A stretch of DNA of 64,000 nt from Oscillospiraceae bacterium (GCA_017427265.1 JAFRTG010000003.1:1-64000), one strand, 5' to 3'; positions 41,729-51,343 are shown, counted from the stretch's first letter. Notes: a model not told the origin generated them from the letters alone. A program made the numbers and translations.

Positions 41729-41757
41729 ATTATACCATATTGCCGCAAAAAATGCAA
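41729..41757 (-). promoter_or_regulatory. Promoter of the sortase operon
   Basis: Minus strand TTGCAT (41757-41752), 17-base spacer, TATAAT (41734-41729). The leader is about 80 bases. Confidence 0.78.
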
Positions 41758-41844
41758 GTACCTGCATTCTTTTTTATGTTTGCAGCGCGCCGCCCGCAAA
41801 AAGAAACGCAGATGAAACAATCGGCGTCAGCTTGTGGAAAAAGC

Positions 41845-41941
41845 GGTATCTCCGAAGGATTGAGAATGGGGGCTCTCGCCCGCTTCGCTGTCAGTTTGGG
41901 CGGAGTCCGTTATGACTCATCGCGCAGCGATACCGTTTTCG
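41845..41941 (+). repeat. Dispersed intergenic repeat, copy C
   Basis: GGTATCTCCGAAGGATTGAG, GGGGGCTCTCGCCCGCTTCG and GTCCGTTATGACTCATCGCG lead to CAGCGATACCGTTTTC, matching copy A at both ends and copy B over its last 50 bases. It runs into the 3' end of the GGDEF gene, whose last codons (DENGIAAR, stop) it encodes. Confidence 0.65.
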
Positions 41942-43722
41942 TCAGCGGAATCCCGCACGCATTCCTCGGAGAGCAGCGCGGAAAGCGCACTGCCGAGCAC
42001 GGTCAGACTGCCGATATCGGGCGTGCTCCATTTGCGGTAATGGCCGAAGAGCCCGAAGGAAATCACTGCAAACGGCTTCCCCTCCCGCAGTGCGAGATAC
42101 AGCACCGCACCGAGCAGATTTTCGGCCGTCAGCCAGCGGTAAACGTCATCCGCAAGACCCTCCAGCGCATTGATATTGTCAATGACGCAGACATGATCCT
42201 CGGAATAATGCTGCAGAAACGATGCTGTCGTCAGCGATTCCGCCGTCCCCGCGACCGGATGCCCCCAGCTGTAACGCGATGCCCATTCAGGCCCCGTAAA
42301 AATCTGGATGCCATCCAGACCGAACTGCGGCCCGATCTGCTGAATCACAGAAAGAGCAGACTGTTTTTCAAGCATCAGCTGATGAATCAGTTCAGCCGTG
42401 AATCCGGCATTGCTCTTGGTCGGCGCAGGCGCATAAAGATCCGACATATCTCTTGCACGCTGCATTTCAACGGAACCGTGCTTGTTGACATCGTAGATGA
42501 TATAGCGGTTATGTCCCTTTTCACGCGCAATATAAAGCGCCTTGTCCGCCCGCCGGAACAGTTCTTCATAGGTTCGCGCATCTGCCGGATAACAGGCCGC
42601 GCCCATTGAGCATGTCACATGCACCGGCGCTTTTTTTTCGCCGGCAGATTCCCATGCCCATTCCAGCTTGGTGCGGATTGCCCGCAGAATCCCCCGCAGA
42701 TCCGTCTCATCTGCAATATGCTCCAGCACGAGCATGAACATGCCGCCGCCGATGCGTCCGGCCGTGCCGCGCGTACCGATCTCCGATTTCAGAATATGCG
42801 AAAACGTGAACAGCACTTCATCTCCGAAGAGATGCCCGAAGCGTTCGTTGATCTCCCGAAAGCCGTCGATGTTCAGCAGAACAAGTGCGAGCTCATCGGC
42901 AGGCTGCCCGGCCAGTACGGTCTTGGCATGTGCCGTGATTGCATTTTTATTGAGCAGATCGGACGCAGAATCACGGGTTGCCTCCAGAAGCCAGCCCGGC
43001 TCCTTGCTCTTATATTTTGCATGGAGAAATCCCACCGTGCCGAGAACCGTTCTGCGGCCGGGTGCATCCGAGCAAGTTACGCCGCGGAATGCGCAGGTCT
43101 CCATGCGCTTGCCCAATGCGCAGACGCTCGTTTCAATCTCGTACTGAAACCGGCAGACACCGGCCTCGATATCGGCGCAGAGCTTCTCAAAGGCAGGCAG
43201 ATCGCGCTCGTTGACCATCCCCTGTTCGATCGCCTGCTGCTTCCATGCCTTCAGCGGCATATCCGTGATGACGTTCTCCCGGCAGACATCAAAAGTCATC
43301 AGCCGGATTCTTCCGGTACGGAAGGAATAGCGGAATGCAAGATCACGCATCAGATTCAGATAGAAACGGTATTCCGTGTTTTCGGCTGTCCGTTCGGTCA
43401 GCTGCCTGCGGATTAAAGCCGCATCGGAAAGATTCAGCTGAAAACGCCGGTGCTCACCGCTGCCGCGTGCCGTAATGCCAGCGAGCATCCAACGCCAGCT
43501 TCCGGACGCGCCGCGCATCCGCAGCGCAATCTGTTCCGTCTGACCGTCCCGCAGTGCTGCGGCGGTTTCCAGCAGACGTTCCGTATCCGCATCGTGCACC
43601 GTGCGCAGAATGGAATAGAGCACATCATCACCGAAATAGTGAAAATAATCCGCATCCGCATACAGCATATGAAAATGCGCATCTGTTGTGACATTTCCGA
43701 TTATCACAGCTGTTTCGCTCAT
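41917..43722 (-). CDS. GGDEF-domain protein with degenerate active site
   Basis: A 601-residue soluble protein. A PAS-like sensor (about 1-130, with SWRWMLAGITARG) and a middle region precede a GGDEF domain (about 265-415) and a GAF-like C-terminus (about 430-590). The GGDEF domain keeps NIDGFREINERFGH, but its signature reads GGGMF (325-329), so the Asp and Glu needed for catalysis are lost. It cannot be expected to make cyclic di-GMP and may bind GTP or act as a receptor or scaffold. Its final eight residues come from dispersed repeat copy C. Own promoter at 43755-43783. Confidence 0.88.
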   Translation of the reverse strand: MSETAVIIGNVTTDAHFHMLYADADYFHYFGDDVLYSILRTVHDADTERLLETAAALRDGQTEQIALRMRGASGSWRWMLAGITARGSGEHRRFQLNLSDAALIRRQLTERTAENTEYRFYLNLMRDLAFRYSFRTGRIRLMTFDVCRENVITDMPLKAWKQQAIEQGMVNERDLPAFEKLCADIEAGVCRFQYEIETSVCALGKRMETCAFRGVTCSDAPGRRTVLGTVGFLHAKYKSKEPGWLLEATRDSASDLLNKNAITAHAKTVLAGQPADELALVLLNIDGFREINERFGHLFGDEVLFTFSHILKSEIGTRGTAGRIGGGMFMLVLEHIADETDLRGILRAIRTKLEWAWESAGEKKAPVHVTCSMGAACYPADARTYEELFRRADKALYIAREKGHNRYIIYDVNKHGSVEMQRARDMSDLYAPAPTKSNAGFTAELIHQLMLEKQSALSVIQQIGPQFGLDGIQIFTGPEWASRYSWGHPVAGTAESLTTASFLQHYSEDHVCVIDNINALEGLADDVYRWLTAENLLGAVLYLALREGKPFAVISFGLFGHYRKWSTPDIGSLTVLGSALSALLSEECVRDSADENGIAAR

Positions 43723-43754
43723 TTTGATGCACCGCCTTTCTGTTCCCTGTATTC

Positions 43755-43783
43755 ATTATAGCAAAAATCGCGGACACTGTCAA
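43755..43783 (-). promoter_or_regulatory. Consensus promoter of the degenerate GGDEF gene
   Basis: Minus strand TTGACA (43783-43778), 17-base spacer, TATAAT (43760-43755), 32 bases before the start. Confidence 0.85.
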
Positions 43784-43813
43784 TCCGGGAACAGGATCAG
43801 CGGCGCATTCCGT

Positions 43814-45235
43814 TCAAATGCGGCCGTTTTCTATATGCAGGATATGTGTGCAGCAGCGTTCGATCAGCTCCGGATCATGCGTAACAATCAGAACCGTCAT
43901 ATCCCGTCCGAGCGTACGCAGCAGTTCAGCCGTACATTCCATACTTCTGAAATCCAGTCCGCTTGTCGGTTCATCAAATACCAGCAGCTTTTTTCCTGCA
44001 AGAAGCGCCGAAGCAATCGCCGCACGCTGCTTCTGACCGCCTGACAGCGCCATCGGGTGACGATCCTTATACGCAAGAAGCTGCATCTTCTCCAGCAGTG
44101 CCAGTGCCTGATTCTCTGCGCTGTCATCCGCGCCGAGCATCACTTCTTCCAATACGGTTTCGGCAAAAAGCTGGTGATTGACGTCCTGCATGACCATATA
44201 GGAGCAGCGCCGCATGTCCTTCGGCTTCAAGCGTTTTCCGTCCATAATCACAGTGCCGCGGAACTTTTTTTGCAGACCGCAGAGGCATTTTGTCAGAGTG
44301 GATTTTCCCGCGCCGTTATGCCCGACGACAGCAATCACGGCACCTTTCGGTATCTCAAGACGGTCGCTGTGCAGGGCTGTTTCTTTTCCGTAGCTGTAAA
44401 TGAAGTTGTCAAGCTCAATGACATCCGTACTGCTGCATTCTGCAATCTGAAACAGTCCCGTTTTCTTTTCGGGGGCGATTTTCTTTTGCATAACCGAGCG
44501 AATTCCCATTGCATTCAGCTGTGCATCGGGCAGCGAGAAGAACGCTGTACCCGTATATTCTTTCGCAATTCTGCCATCCTCCATCAGCAATACTCTGTCA
44601 CAGAGACCGTTCAGCCAGCCAAGCCGATGCTCCGCTGTCACGATTGTTTTTCCGTTTGCTTTCCACGCCGCAATGATATCGCGGAGTTCGTCAATCGCAT
44701 CCAGATCGAGGTTTGATACCGGCTCATCGAGCACAATCAAATCAGGCTGCATTGCCGAAACACCCGCACAGGCGATCTTCTGCTTTTCGCCGCCTGACAG
44801 GTTGAAAATACTGCGGTTTTGCAGCTTTTCAATGTGCATGTCCGTGACAGCTTTGCGAATACGCTTTTGAATCTCTTTTACGGGGAGTCCCATATTCTCA
44901 CAGCCGAACGCGATTTCCGCTGTCGTATCCACACAGAAAAACTGGCTGCGCGGATTCTGAAATACACTGCCGACTGCACCTGCAAGGTCTTCAACCGCAG
45001 TTTCCCGGAGATTTCTGCCCAGAACGGAAATCTCTCCTTCAAGCGCACCCTCATAGTAGTGCGGAATCAGACCGTTCAGCATCCGGGTCACGGTTGTTTT
45101 TCCGCAGCCGGACGCACCGCAGAGCAGCACGCATTCGCCCTTTCGGATTTGCAGATTCAGATGATGCAGTGCGCCCTCATCCGAATTGCCGTACCGGAAA
45201 GACACATCATGCAATTCAGCTGCAAATTCGTTCAT
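43814..45235 (-). CDS. ECF transporter ATPase, two fused ATP-binding domains (EcfA-EcfA')
   Basis: This is a 473-residue protein. Two complete ABC ATPase domains lie in one chain: Walker A CGASGCGKTT (about 32) with LSGGEKQKIACAG, and VGHNGAGKST (about 290) with LSGGQKQRAAIAS. Each has its own Walker B (VLDEPVSNLD, VFDEPTSGLD). Energy-coupling-factor importers use such a pair with a T protein and a small substrate-binding S protein. All three are in this operon. The start at 45235 overlaps the EcfT stop by four bases. Substrate depends on the S component. Confidence 0.93.
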   Translation of the reverse strand: MNEFAAELHDVSFRYGNSDEGALHHLNLQIRKGECVLLCGASGCGKTTVTRMLNGLIPHYYEGALEGEISVLGRNLRETAVEDLAGAVGSVFQNPRSQFFCVDTTAEIAFGCENMGLPVKEIQKRIRKAVTDMHIEKLQNRSIFNLSGGEKQKIACAGVSAMQPDLIVLDEPVSNLDLDAIDELRDIIAAWKANGKTIVTAEHRLGWLNGLCDRVLLMEDGRIAKEYTGTAFFSLPDAQLNAMGIRSVMQKKIAPEKKTGLFQIAECSSTDVIELDNFIYSYGKETALHSDRLEIPKGAVIAVVGHNGAGKSTLTKCLCGLQKKFRGTVIMDGKRLKPKDMRRCSYMVMQDVNHQLFAETVLEEVMLGADDSAENQALALLEKMQLLAYKDRHPMALSGGQKQRAAIASALLAGKKLLVFDEPTSGLDFRSMECTAELLRTLGRDMTVLIVTHDPELIERCCTHILHIENGRI

Positions 45236-45966
45236 GTTATCACCCCGATCATTCCGAGTATCCACAGCACATAAAGAGAACCCGCAAGAAAAAGCACCGC
45301 TGTATCCTGCAAACGGAAACCGATCTTGCAGATATTTGTCCGCTTTACGCTGACACCGAGCCCTCTCGTCAGTGCGGCCGCCGAAAGCTCACTGCCGATG
45401 TTCACTGAGCAGACCATAAGCGGAACCAGTCTGTATTCAATGAACCTGCCTGCATGTTTTCCGCCGATCCGGATATCGCGCATTTTCATTGCGGTATTGA
45501 TCGCCGCAAATTCTTCCAGCACCGTCGGGAAAAACCGGAACATCACGGAAAGCGGAATCGTAATCTGCTGCGGAATGTGCATCCGGTGCATGGCTGCGAT
45601 AAATTCGCTTACCGTTGTGGATGAAAGCATATATGCGCCCATAATCAGTGACGGCATCAGGCGGACAAAGATCATGCAGCACAGTCCGAGGACGCTGAGT
45701 GCGGCACCTGTCAGCGTCGGAATCAGCAGGATTTCTGCGGTTTTTATTCCGGCATATATCAGACCGGACAGAAACGCCTTTTTCCATTGCTTTGCAGTCA
45801 AAAGCAGAACGGTCGGCAGTATGCTTATTACCACCGTACCGATACGGACAGCAATGATGCCGCTGCCTGTTCCGCCGAGTGCGAACACGACCAGTGTCAG
45901 CATCACAGCGAGCTTTGTGCGCGGGTCAAGCACAAGCCCTCTGTTTTCAATGTCAGCCGTAAACAT
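45232..45966 (-). CDS. ECF transporter T component (EcfT/CbiQ family)
   Basis: A 244-residue membrane protein with five or six helices, starting DPRTKLAVMLTLVVFALGG, typical of EcfT. The coupling helices carry the Ala-Arg-Gly-type motifs that grip the ATPase: AAINTAMKMRDIRIGG (about 160) and SAALTRGLGV (about 212). It links the fused ATPase to the S protein. Its ATG follows the stop of the ABC exporter gene without a gap. Confidence 0.92.
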   Translation of the reverse strand: MFTADIENRGLVLDPRTKLAVMLTLVVFALGGTGSGIIAVRIGTVVISILPTVLLLTAKQWKKAFLSGLIYAGIKTAEILLIPTLTGAALSVLGLCCMIFVRLMPSLIMGAYMLSSTTVSEFIAAMHRMHIPQQITIPLSVMFRFFPTVLEEFAAINTAMKMRDIRIGGKHAGRFIEYRLVPLMVCSVNIGSELSAAALTRGLGVSVKRTNICKIGFRLQDTAVLFLAGSLYVLWILGMIGVIT

Positions 45967-47700
45967 TTACAGTCTCCATGATGCCGCTTCCCGCCGGCTT
46001 TCGACGAATGTACGGTAGATTCCGTCCTGCGTCATCAAGGAATCATGTGTGCCCTGCTGTACAATTCTGCCGTTTTCAATCACAAGAATCTGATCGGCAT
46101 GACGGACGGTTTTCAGTCTGTGCGCAATCATGATAATGGTTTTTTCCTTTGTGAGCGCTTCGATCGCTTTCATCAGTTCCGTTTCGTTTTCGGGATCGAC
46201 ATTTGCAGTCGCCTCATCAAGCACGATGACCGGAGCGTCCTTCATGATCGCTCTGGCAATGGAAATGCGCTGCTTTTCACCGCCCGAAAGACTTGCGCCG
46301 CCTTCTCCGATTACCGTATCATAGCCATCCGGAAGCTGCATGATAAAATCGTGGCAGCAAGCCTTTTTTGCCGCATCCATGACCTTTTCCATCGGCGCAT
46401 CCGGCTGACCGAACCGAATGTTATTTGCAACAGTATCCGCAAACAGATACACACTCTGGAACACAAAGCTGAAATTCCGCATCAGCGCATCCATGCTGTA
46501 TTCACGGACATCTGTGCCGTCAAGCGTCACTTTGCCCTCGTCAACGCCCCAGAAACGGGAGAGCAGCGATGTCAGTGTCGTCTTGCCGCCGCCCGAAGGG
46601 CCGACAATCGCCGTTGCTGTGTGTTCGGGAATACGCAGCGACACGCCGTCTATGATCTTTTTCTGCTCATAGGCAAAGCTGATATTTTCTGCCGAAATAT
46701 CACAGTGCTCCGGCGAGATATCCCTGCCCGAAATATCCATCTGCGGTGTGCTGAGAACGTCCTGTGCCTGCCGCACGCAGACATCGACCGTCCGGAGCAG
46801 TGCTGAATATTTTCCGGCATTGTCGAGCTGCGCGTAAATCAGATACGAGCTGATAATCATGATGATCGTTGTCAGCAGATCCATACTGCCGCCGATATGC
46901 AGCAAAACAGACGCAAGCACAATGACCGTGCCGATTGCTTTCAGCCAGAAGCTCTGCGCTGTCATAAACGGAATCAGCTTTAATTCCATTGCGGAATTTG
47001 CGTGTTCGTTTTCGTCGATTGCCGTATTCAGCTCAAGGCTTCTCTGTCCCGTCAGACGGAACGCCTTGACCTCGGCAATGCCCTGAATATACTCAATGAC
47101 TTTTGCAACGAGCGCGGAATCCTTTTCGATTTTCTGCTTTGCCATTGCGGCGGAAGCCTTCATCATGCCGCTGTTGACTGCGAAAAACACCGCCAGTCCG
47201 CCGCAGAGAATCAACCCGATCCGCCAGTCATACACAAGGATCATCACGGTGATAACGGCCGTTGTCAGCAATCCGGAGCACACGATCATGACGACTCTTG
47301 TCGCCACATTTTCAAGATTCTGCATCGTATTTGTCGTGACGGACATAATGCGTCCGAGGCTGTTTTCATTGTAGTAGCCCATCGGCAGATACCGCAGGTG
47401 CTCCGCGAGCTTCATGCGCTTTTTCGCACAGGTATGATAGCCGCCCTCGGTTTGCAGCATCGTCGCTTTGCTTTTGACGATACCCGCACCAATCACGCTC
47501 ACAAGCATGATGCAAAGGCAGGTAATACAGGTGTTTGCAGTCACATTCTGTTCCAGAAGCGCCTTCACCATACAAGCGATTGCAGGAATTTTCAGTGCTT
47601 CAAAGACTGCCTGCAGGAAACTGAACACGATGGAAACATAAAAGCGCCTTCTGTCCTCAGCGCTGCAAAAATCAAAGAAATTCCGCAGTATCTGAAACAT
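45967..47700 (-). CDS. ABC transporter, fused permease-ATPase (exporter fold), second of pair
   Basis: This is a 577-residue half transporter. Six membrane helices (about 15-300) precede an ATPase with Walker A VGPSGGGKTT, LSGGEKQRISIARA, Walker B VIVLDEATANVDPENE and switch His in MIAHRLKTV. With the upstream partner it forms a heterodimer like YbtPQ or IrtAB, which keep an exporter fold yet import metal chelates. The start at 47700 is preferred for GGTGAGG upstream and overlaps the partner gene by 29 bases. Confidence 0.9.
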   Translation of the reverse strand: MFQILRNFFDFCSAEDRRRFYVSIVFSFLQAVFEALKIPAIACMVKALLEQNVTANTCITCLCIMLVSVIGAGIVKSKATMLQTEGGYHTCAKKRMKLAEHLRYLPMGYYNENSLGRIMSVTTNTMQNLENVATRVVMIVCSGLLTTAVITVMILVYDWRIGLILCGGLAVFFAVNSGMMKASAAMAKQKIEKDSALVAKVIEYIQGIAEVKAFRLTGQRSLELNTAIDENEHANSAMELKLIPFMTAQSFWLKAIGTVIVLASVLLHIGGSMDLLTTIIMIISSYLIYAQLDNAGKYSALLRTVDVCVRQAQDVLSTPQMDISGRDISPEHCDISAENISFAYEQKKIIDGVSLRIPEHTATAIVGPSGGGKTTLTSLLSRFWGVDEGKVTLDGTDVREYSMDALMRNFSFVFQSVYLFADTVANNIRFGQPDAPMEKVMDAAKKACCHDFIMQLPDGYDTVIGEGGASLSGGEKQRISIARAIMKDAPVIVLDEATANVDPENETELMKAIEALTKEKTIIMIAHRLKTVRHADQILVIENGRIVQQGTHDSLMTQDGIYRTFVESRREAASWRL

Positions 47701-49444
47701 TGTCCTCACCGTCCTTTGCCGAAAGATGTGCTGTCCACATTGCGCTGTACAATGCACCGTTTTTCAGTAATTCCTCATGTGTTCCGGATTCCGCAATACT
47801 GCCGCTGTTTATCACATAGATGCAGTCTGCATTCTTGACAGTAGAAAGCCTGTGTGCAATGACAATCAGCGTTTTGCCCTGCACCAGCTTTGCAACACTG
47901 CGCTGAATCAGCGCTTCGTTTTCGGGGTCTGTGTATGCAGTCGCTTCGTCGAGAATGATAAGATCTGCATTTTTGAGCATGGCTCTTGCGATTGCAATGC
48001 GCTGACGCTCGCCGCCGGACAGATGACCGCCCGATGTGCCGACAACCGTATCATAGCCGTTTTCAAGCTGCATGATGAAATCGTGACAGCCGCATTGTTT
48101 CGCTGCTTCGATGATTTCTGCATCCGATGCGTTCTGATTGCCGAGACGGATATTCTCACGCACGGACAGATCAAACAGGAAATTGTCCTGCGAGACATAG
48201 GAAATCCTGTCGTTGTAGTCATCCAGCGGAATGTCTTTGATATTGACGCCGCCAAGCGAAATACTGCCGTCGCTGACGTCCCAGAGGCTTGCAATGAGCC
48301 TTGCGATCGTGGATTTTCCGCTGCCGGAAGGCCCGACCAGCGCAATGAATTCGCCCTGATGAACAGTCATGGAAATGCCGTGCAGAATCGCCTTTTCGTC
48401 ATACCCGAAATGCACATTATCAAGCACAATATCGCCGCCGCTGTACTGTTTATTCAGCGTTTCTGGACGCACCATTTCGGGCGCGTCCAAGATATTCCGC
48501 ACCTCGCTCACAATGGTATCCATTTGAGCGATATCGTCCGAATAGGACATCACACCGAGCAGCGGCTCAATCAGTCCGACTGTGAGAATGATGACCGTGA
48601 TGAAATCGGCAGCCGAAACCGTTCCGTGTATCGTCATAAGACCGCCGATCGGCAGAACGGAAAGCATGGTTGCCGGCATGATGCACATGGCAAAGGTCAT
48701 ATACACATTGCATTTGCGCATCCAGTCCACAAAGCTGGCGGCAGATTCTTTTGCTGCTGCGGCAAATTTCTCATAGCTGGACTGCGCCTTTCCGAACACC
48801 TTGATGACCTCGATGCCGTTGATATATTCCGTTGTGACAGCGTTCAGCGCCTTTGTCGCACGGACGGTTCTGCCGTAATTTTCCGCATAGCCGAACACCA
48901 TCAGCGCATAGCATACGATTCCCAGCGGAACCGTAATCAGCGCCGCAAGACCGAGCTTCCAGTTGACTGCAAAAATACAGATCAGCACAATAATCGGCGC
49001 ACCGATGCCCGTTGTGAATTCCGGAAGAATGTGCGCAAGTGTTGTTTCAATGCTGTCAATCCGCTCCACGATCGTGCTTTTCAGCGCGCCCGACGGCTGA
49101 CTGATGACATTGCCGAGCGGCATTTTCGCCAGCTTGTCAAGCGCCTTTTTGCGTATCACGGCAAGGGTGTGGAATGTTGCAAGATGTGAATTCGCGGTAG
49201 ACAGTGCATGAAACAGGGAATGCCCAAGCCACAGCGCAAAGATGCTCCCGCAGTTCACGATGTACGCCGTTTTGTCCGTACTGCCGTCTAAAAGCAGTCT
49301 GACAATTTTCGCAATGAAATAATACGGTATGATGCCGCATATCATGCTGCATGCTGCAAGTATCACGCTCACGGTGAATTTTCCTTTGCGCGCACCCGAC
49401 TGACTGAGCAGCCAGCCGAATGAACCGTTTTGATCCTTCCCCAT
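47672..49444 (-). CDS. ABC transporter, fused permease-ATPase (exporter fold), first of pair
   Basis: This is a 590-residue half transporter. Six membrane helices (about 20-310) precede an ATPase with Walker A VGPSGSGKST (about 372), LSGGERQRIAIARA, Walker B LIILDEATAYTDPENE and VIAHRLSTV. Both halves have intact catalytic Glu residues. GGAGGG stands before the ATG, which shares its last base with the AraC regulator's stop. The order S protein, AraC, two ABC halves, EcfT and EcfAA suggests one uptake system. Confidence 0.9.
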   Translation of the reverse strand: MGKDQNGSFGWLLSQSGARKGKFTVSVILAACSMICGIIPYYFIAKIVRLLLDGSTDKTAYIVNCGSIFALWLGHSLFHALSTANSHLATFHTLAVIRKKALDKLAKMPLGNVISQPSGALKSTIVERIDSIETTLAHILPEFTTGIGAPIIVLICIFAVNWKLGLAALITVPLGIVCYALMVFGYAENYGRTVRATKALNAVTTEYINGIEVIKVFGKAQSSYEKFAAAAKESAASFVDWMRKCNVYMTFAMCIMPATMLSVLPIGGLMTIHGTVSAADFITVIILTVGLIEPLLGVMSYSDDIAQMDTIVSEVRNILDAPEMVRPETLNKQYSGGDIVLDNVHFGYDEKAILHGISMTVHQGEFIALVGPSGSGKSTIARLIASLWDVSDGSISLGGVNIKDIPLDDYNDRISYVSQDNFLFDLSVRENIRLGNQNASDAEIIEAAKQCGCHDFIMQLENGYDTVVGTSGGHLSGGERQRIAIARAMLKNADLIILDEATAYTDPENEALIQRSVAKLVQGKTLIVIAHRLSTVKNADCIYVINSGSIAESGTHEELLKNGALYSAMWTAHLSAKDGEDNVSDTAEFL

Positions 49445-50421
49445 TATGTACCCTCCTGCCCGTTTCTGTAATTCAGCGGTGTGACACCCATGATATCCTT
49501 GAACGCTGCCGAAAATTTAGAAGCATTGTCGTAGCCTGTTTTCTGTGCAATTTCAGCGATTGAGCTGTCCTTGTCTGATATCAGCATAGAAGCCGCAGCT
49601 TTCATTTTATAGCTTTTGATATACTGATAGATCGGAACCCCGTACACGCCTCTGAACACTTTCCGCAATGTCGCGGGCGGCAAATCAAACCTTGCAGACA
49701 ACGCTTCAACCGTATAGGTCTCGCTGAGGCTGCCTGTAATCATGTCGTGAATCACTTCGATCTTTTCCGTCAGCTTTGCCGGGAAATACTGCTTTTGTTC
49801 CGTAAAGTGCGAAACATCTGCCGCGCCGAGCAGCAGCAGAATCTCTGCAATTTTAATCCGGTAGTAGTCAATCCGGATGCGCTCCGGAACCTGATACAGC
49901 TGTGAAAACACACGGTTCAGCGGCTCATAGGAACGAAGCAGCGTTTCTTTTCCGTTCGGACAGAATCGCTCCGACAATGCCGGCAGATCAAACGATAAGC
50001 CCTGAAACGCAGCAGAAACAGCACGCTCTGCCTCGTTCCGGACAAAGCCGATGGTAATCCCGTGATAATGCGACAGCGGCATATGGATCCTGCCCTCGTG
50101 ATGCACCCGGCAGTCAATACGGATATCGCCTGTTTCCATATAATATCTGCCGCCGTTTTCGTTTTCATGCTCGATGCGCCCCTCGCGGCAATGGTCGAGA
50201 CAGAGCAGCGTATCCGCATTCTGATACTCAGATACGCATTCCTTCAAATGAAAATCGTTGTACATGAGGTATACGCCGTCCAGTACACGGTACATCGTCA
50301 TGAAGCCTTCCCCGGTTTCATCGTCGAGCCGCAGCACCCTGCATTCGCCTTCGGCAGCGACCTCGCGGACATTGGAACCGAATCCGGCCCGGTCGAGCAT
50401 ATCAAAGATATCCTGCCTCAT
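49444..50421 (-). CDS. AraC-family transcriptional regulator
   Basis: This is a 325-residue protein. An N-terminal ligand-binding domain of about 220 residues (cupin-like beta strands, YRIKIAEILLLLGA helix) is followed by two helix-turn-helices in the last 100 residues: VEALSARFDLPPATLRKVF and IAEIAQKTGYDNASKFSAAF, ending GVTPLNYR. Its place between the S component and the ABC genes parallels YbtA beside YbtPQ. It probably controls this operon; likely binding sites are the palindromes near 51000-51047. It overlaps the S component gene by four bases. Confidence 0.92.
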   Translation of the reverse strand: MRQDIFDMLDRAGFGSNVREVAAEGECRVLRLDDETGEGFMTMYRVLDGVYLMYNDFHLKECVSEYQNADTLLCLDHCREGRIEHENENGGRYYMETGDIRIDCRVHHEGRIHMPLSHYHGITIGFVRNEAERAVSAAFQGLSFDLPALSERFCPNGKETLLRSYEPLNRVFSQLYQVPERIRIDYYRIKIAEILLLLGAADVSHFTEQKQYFPAKLTEKIEVIHDMITGSLSETYTVEALSARFDLPPATLRKVFRGVYGVPIYQYIKSYKMKAAASMLISDKDSSIAEIAQKTGYDNASKFSAAFKDIMGVTPLNYRNGQEGT

Positions 50422-50984
50422 GCGATACCGGCCTTCTCAAAATGCTTTTGCAGCAGCTTTTTACCGAGCAAACCGCCGATCACGCCGCAGACAAATGCCG
50501 CAAGAAACAGCACCGGACACATCCATGCCGGCATCAGCTTTGTCACGGTATCAATATAGTCCTGACCGTAATTCTGACGGCTTGCCCAATACTTGTCTGC
50601 CGCAAAAAACAGCGGGAGATAATTTGCTGCCACCCAAAGACTGAATACGCCGTTTGTCACGACTGCTTTTGCAGCACTTTTATATTTGCCGCTTTTGTAT
50701 ACAAGCTCCGCGAGCAGTCCGCTGAACACGGAAACAGCAAGCGGCGGCCAGCTCATACCGGTCAGCAGCATCAGAATCCCCATGATGATGCTCATAATCC
50801 AGATCATTCCGAACTTTTTCACTCTTGTCAAAAACAGCATGAACGGGATACCGCCGAGTATCGGAACAATGACCGAAAGCAGCGGCAGAAACACCGGGAT
50901 CATGCCGAGCATGGCAACTGCAAATAAAATCACAAAATAGATTGCCGAGAAAACACCAATGTGAATCAGATCTTTGCCTTTCAT
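50418..50984 (-). CDS. ECF transporter S component, MptD/Trep_Strep type
   Basis: This is a 188-residue membrane protein. Five or six hydrophobic helices start right after KGKDLIHIGVFSAIYFVILF, the ...IGVFSAIYF- pattern of Trep_Strep/MptD S components. These small proteins bind the substrate and dock onto EcfT. The substrate cannot be read from the sequence; metal chelates, haem or vitamins are possible. GGGAGGT lies before the start at 50984. First gene of a six-gene operon. Confidence 0.82.
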   Translation of the reverse strand: MKGKDLIHIGVFSAIYFVILFAVAMLGMIPVFLPLLSVIVPILGGIPFMLFLTRVKKFGMIWIMSIIMGILMLLTGMSWPPLAVSVFSGLLAELVYKSGKYKSAAKAVVTNGVFSLWVAANYLPLFFAADKYWASRQNYGQDYIDTVTKLMPAWMCPVLFLAAFVCGVIGGLLGKKLLQKHFEKAGIA

Positions 50985-50997
50985 AATGACCTCCCGT

Positions 50998-51061
50998 CGG
51001 TTAGAAAGCGCTAACCGCAAGCAAAAAGATTTGTTCCGTTACGGAACCAAACTGAATTATA
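50998..51061 (-). promoter_or_regulatory. Promoter -10 and two palindromes before the ECF/ABC operon
   Basis: On the minus strand TATAAT is at 51061-51056, with no clear -35. Just downstream of the start point lies the palindrome GTTCCGTAACGGAAC (51047-51033), and nearer the gene a CGGTTAG / CTAACCG inverted repeat (50998-51017). A weak -35 plus palindromes fits a regulated promoter. Confidence 0.6.
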
Positions 51062-51277
51062 CCATGTGTCCGGATATCTTTCTACTCCATTCTGTGCCGG
51101 ATACTCCATATTGAACTTTATTTTCAGACGAAAGAGCGCCGCATATGACTGACTGTTCATGCGCTTTTTATGAGCCCTGCCTTACCGATTCCGCTGTTTG
51201 CCGTCTTTTCATATTCCCGCTTTCGCCTGCCCCGATTCAACGCGCGGAAAATGCTGCGCTCAAATGCCGCAGATTAC

Positions 51278-51306
51278 TTTACAAAAAGGCGGTTTTGTGC
51301 TATAAT
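51278..51306 (+). promoter_or_regulatory. Promoter of alr
   Basis: TTTACA (51278-51283), 17-base spacer, TATAAT (51301-51306). Confidence 0.75.
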
Positions 51307-51343
51307 AGAGTTGTATGCTCATTTGAAAGGAGCCTGATGCATC

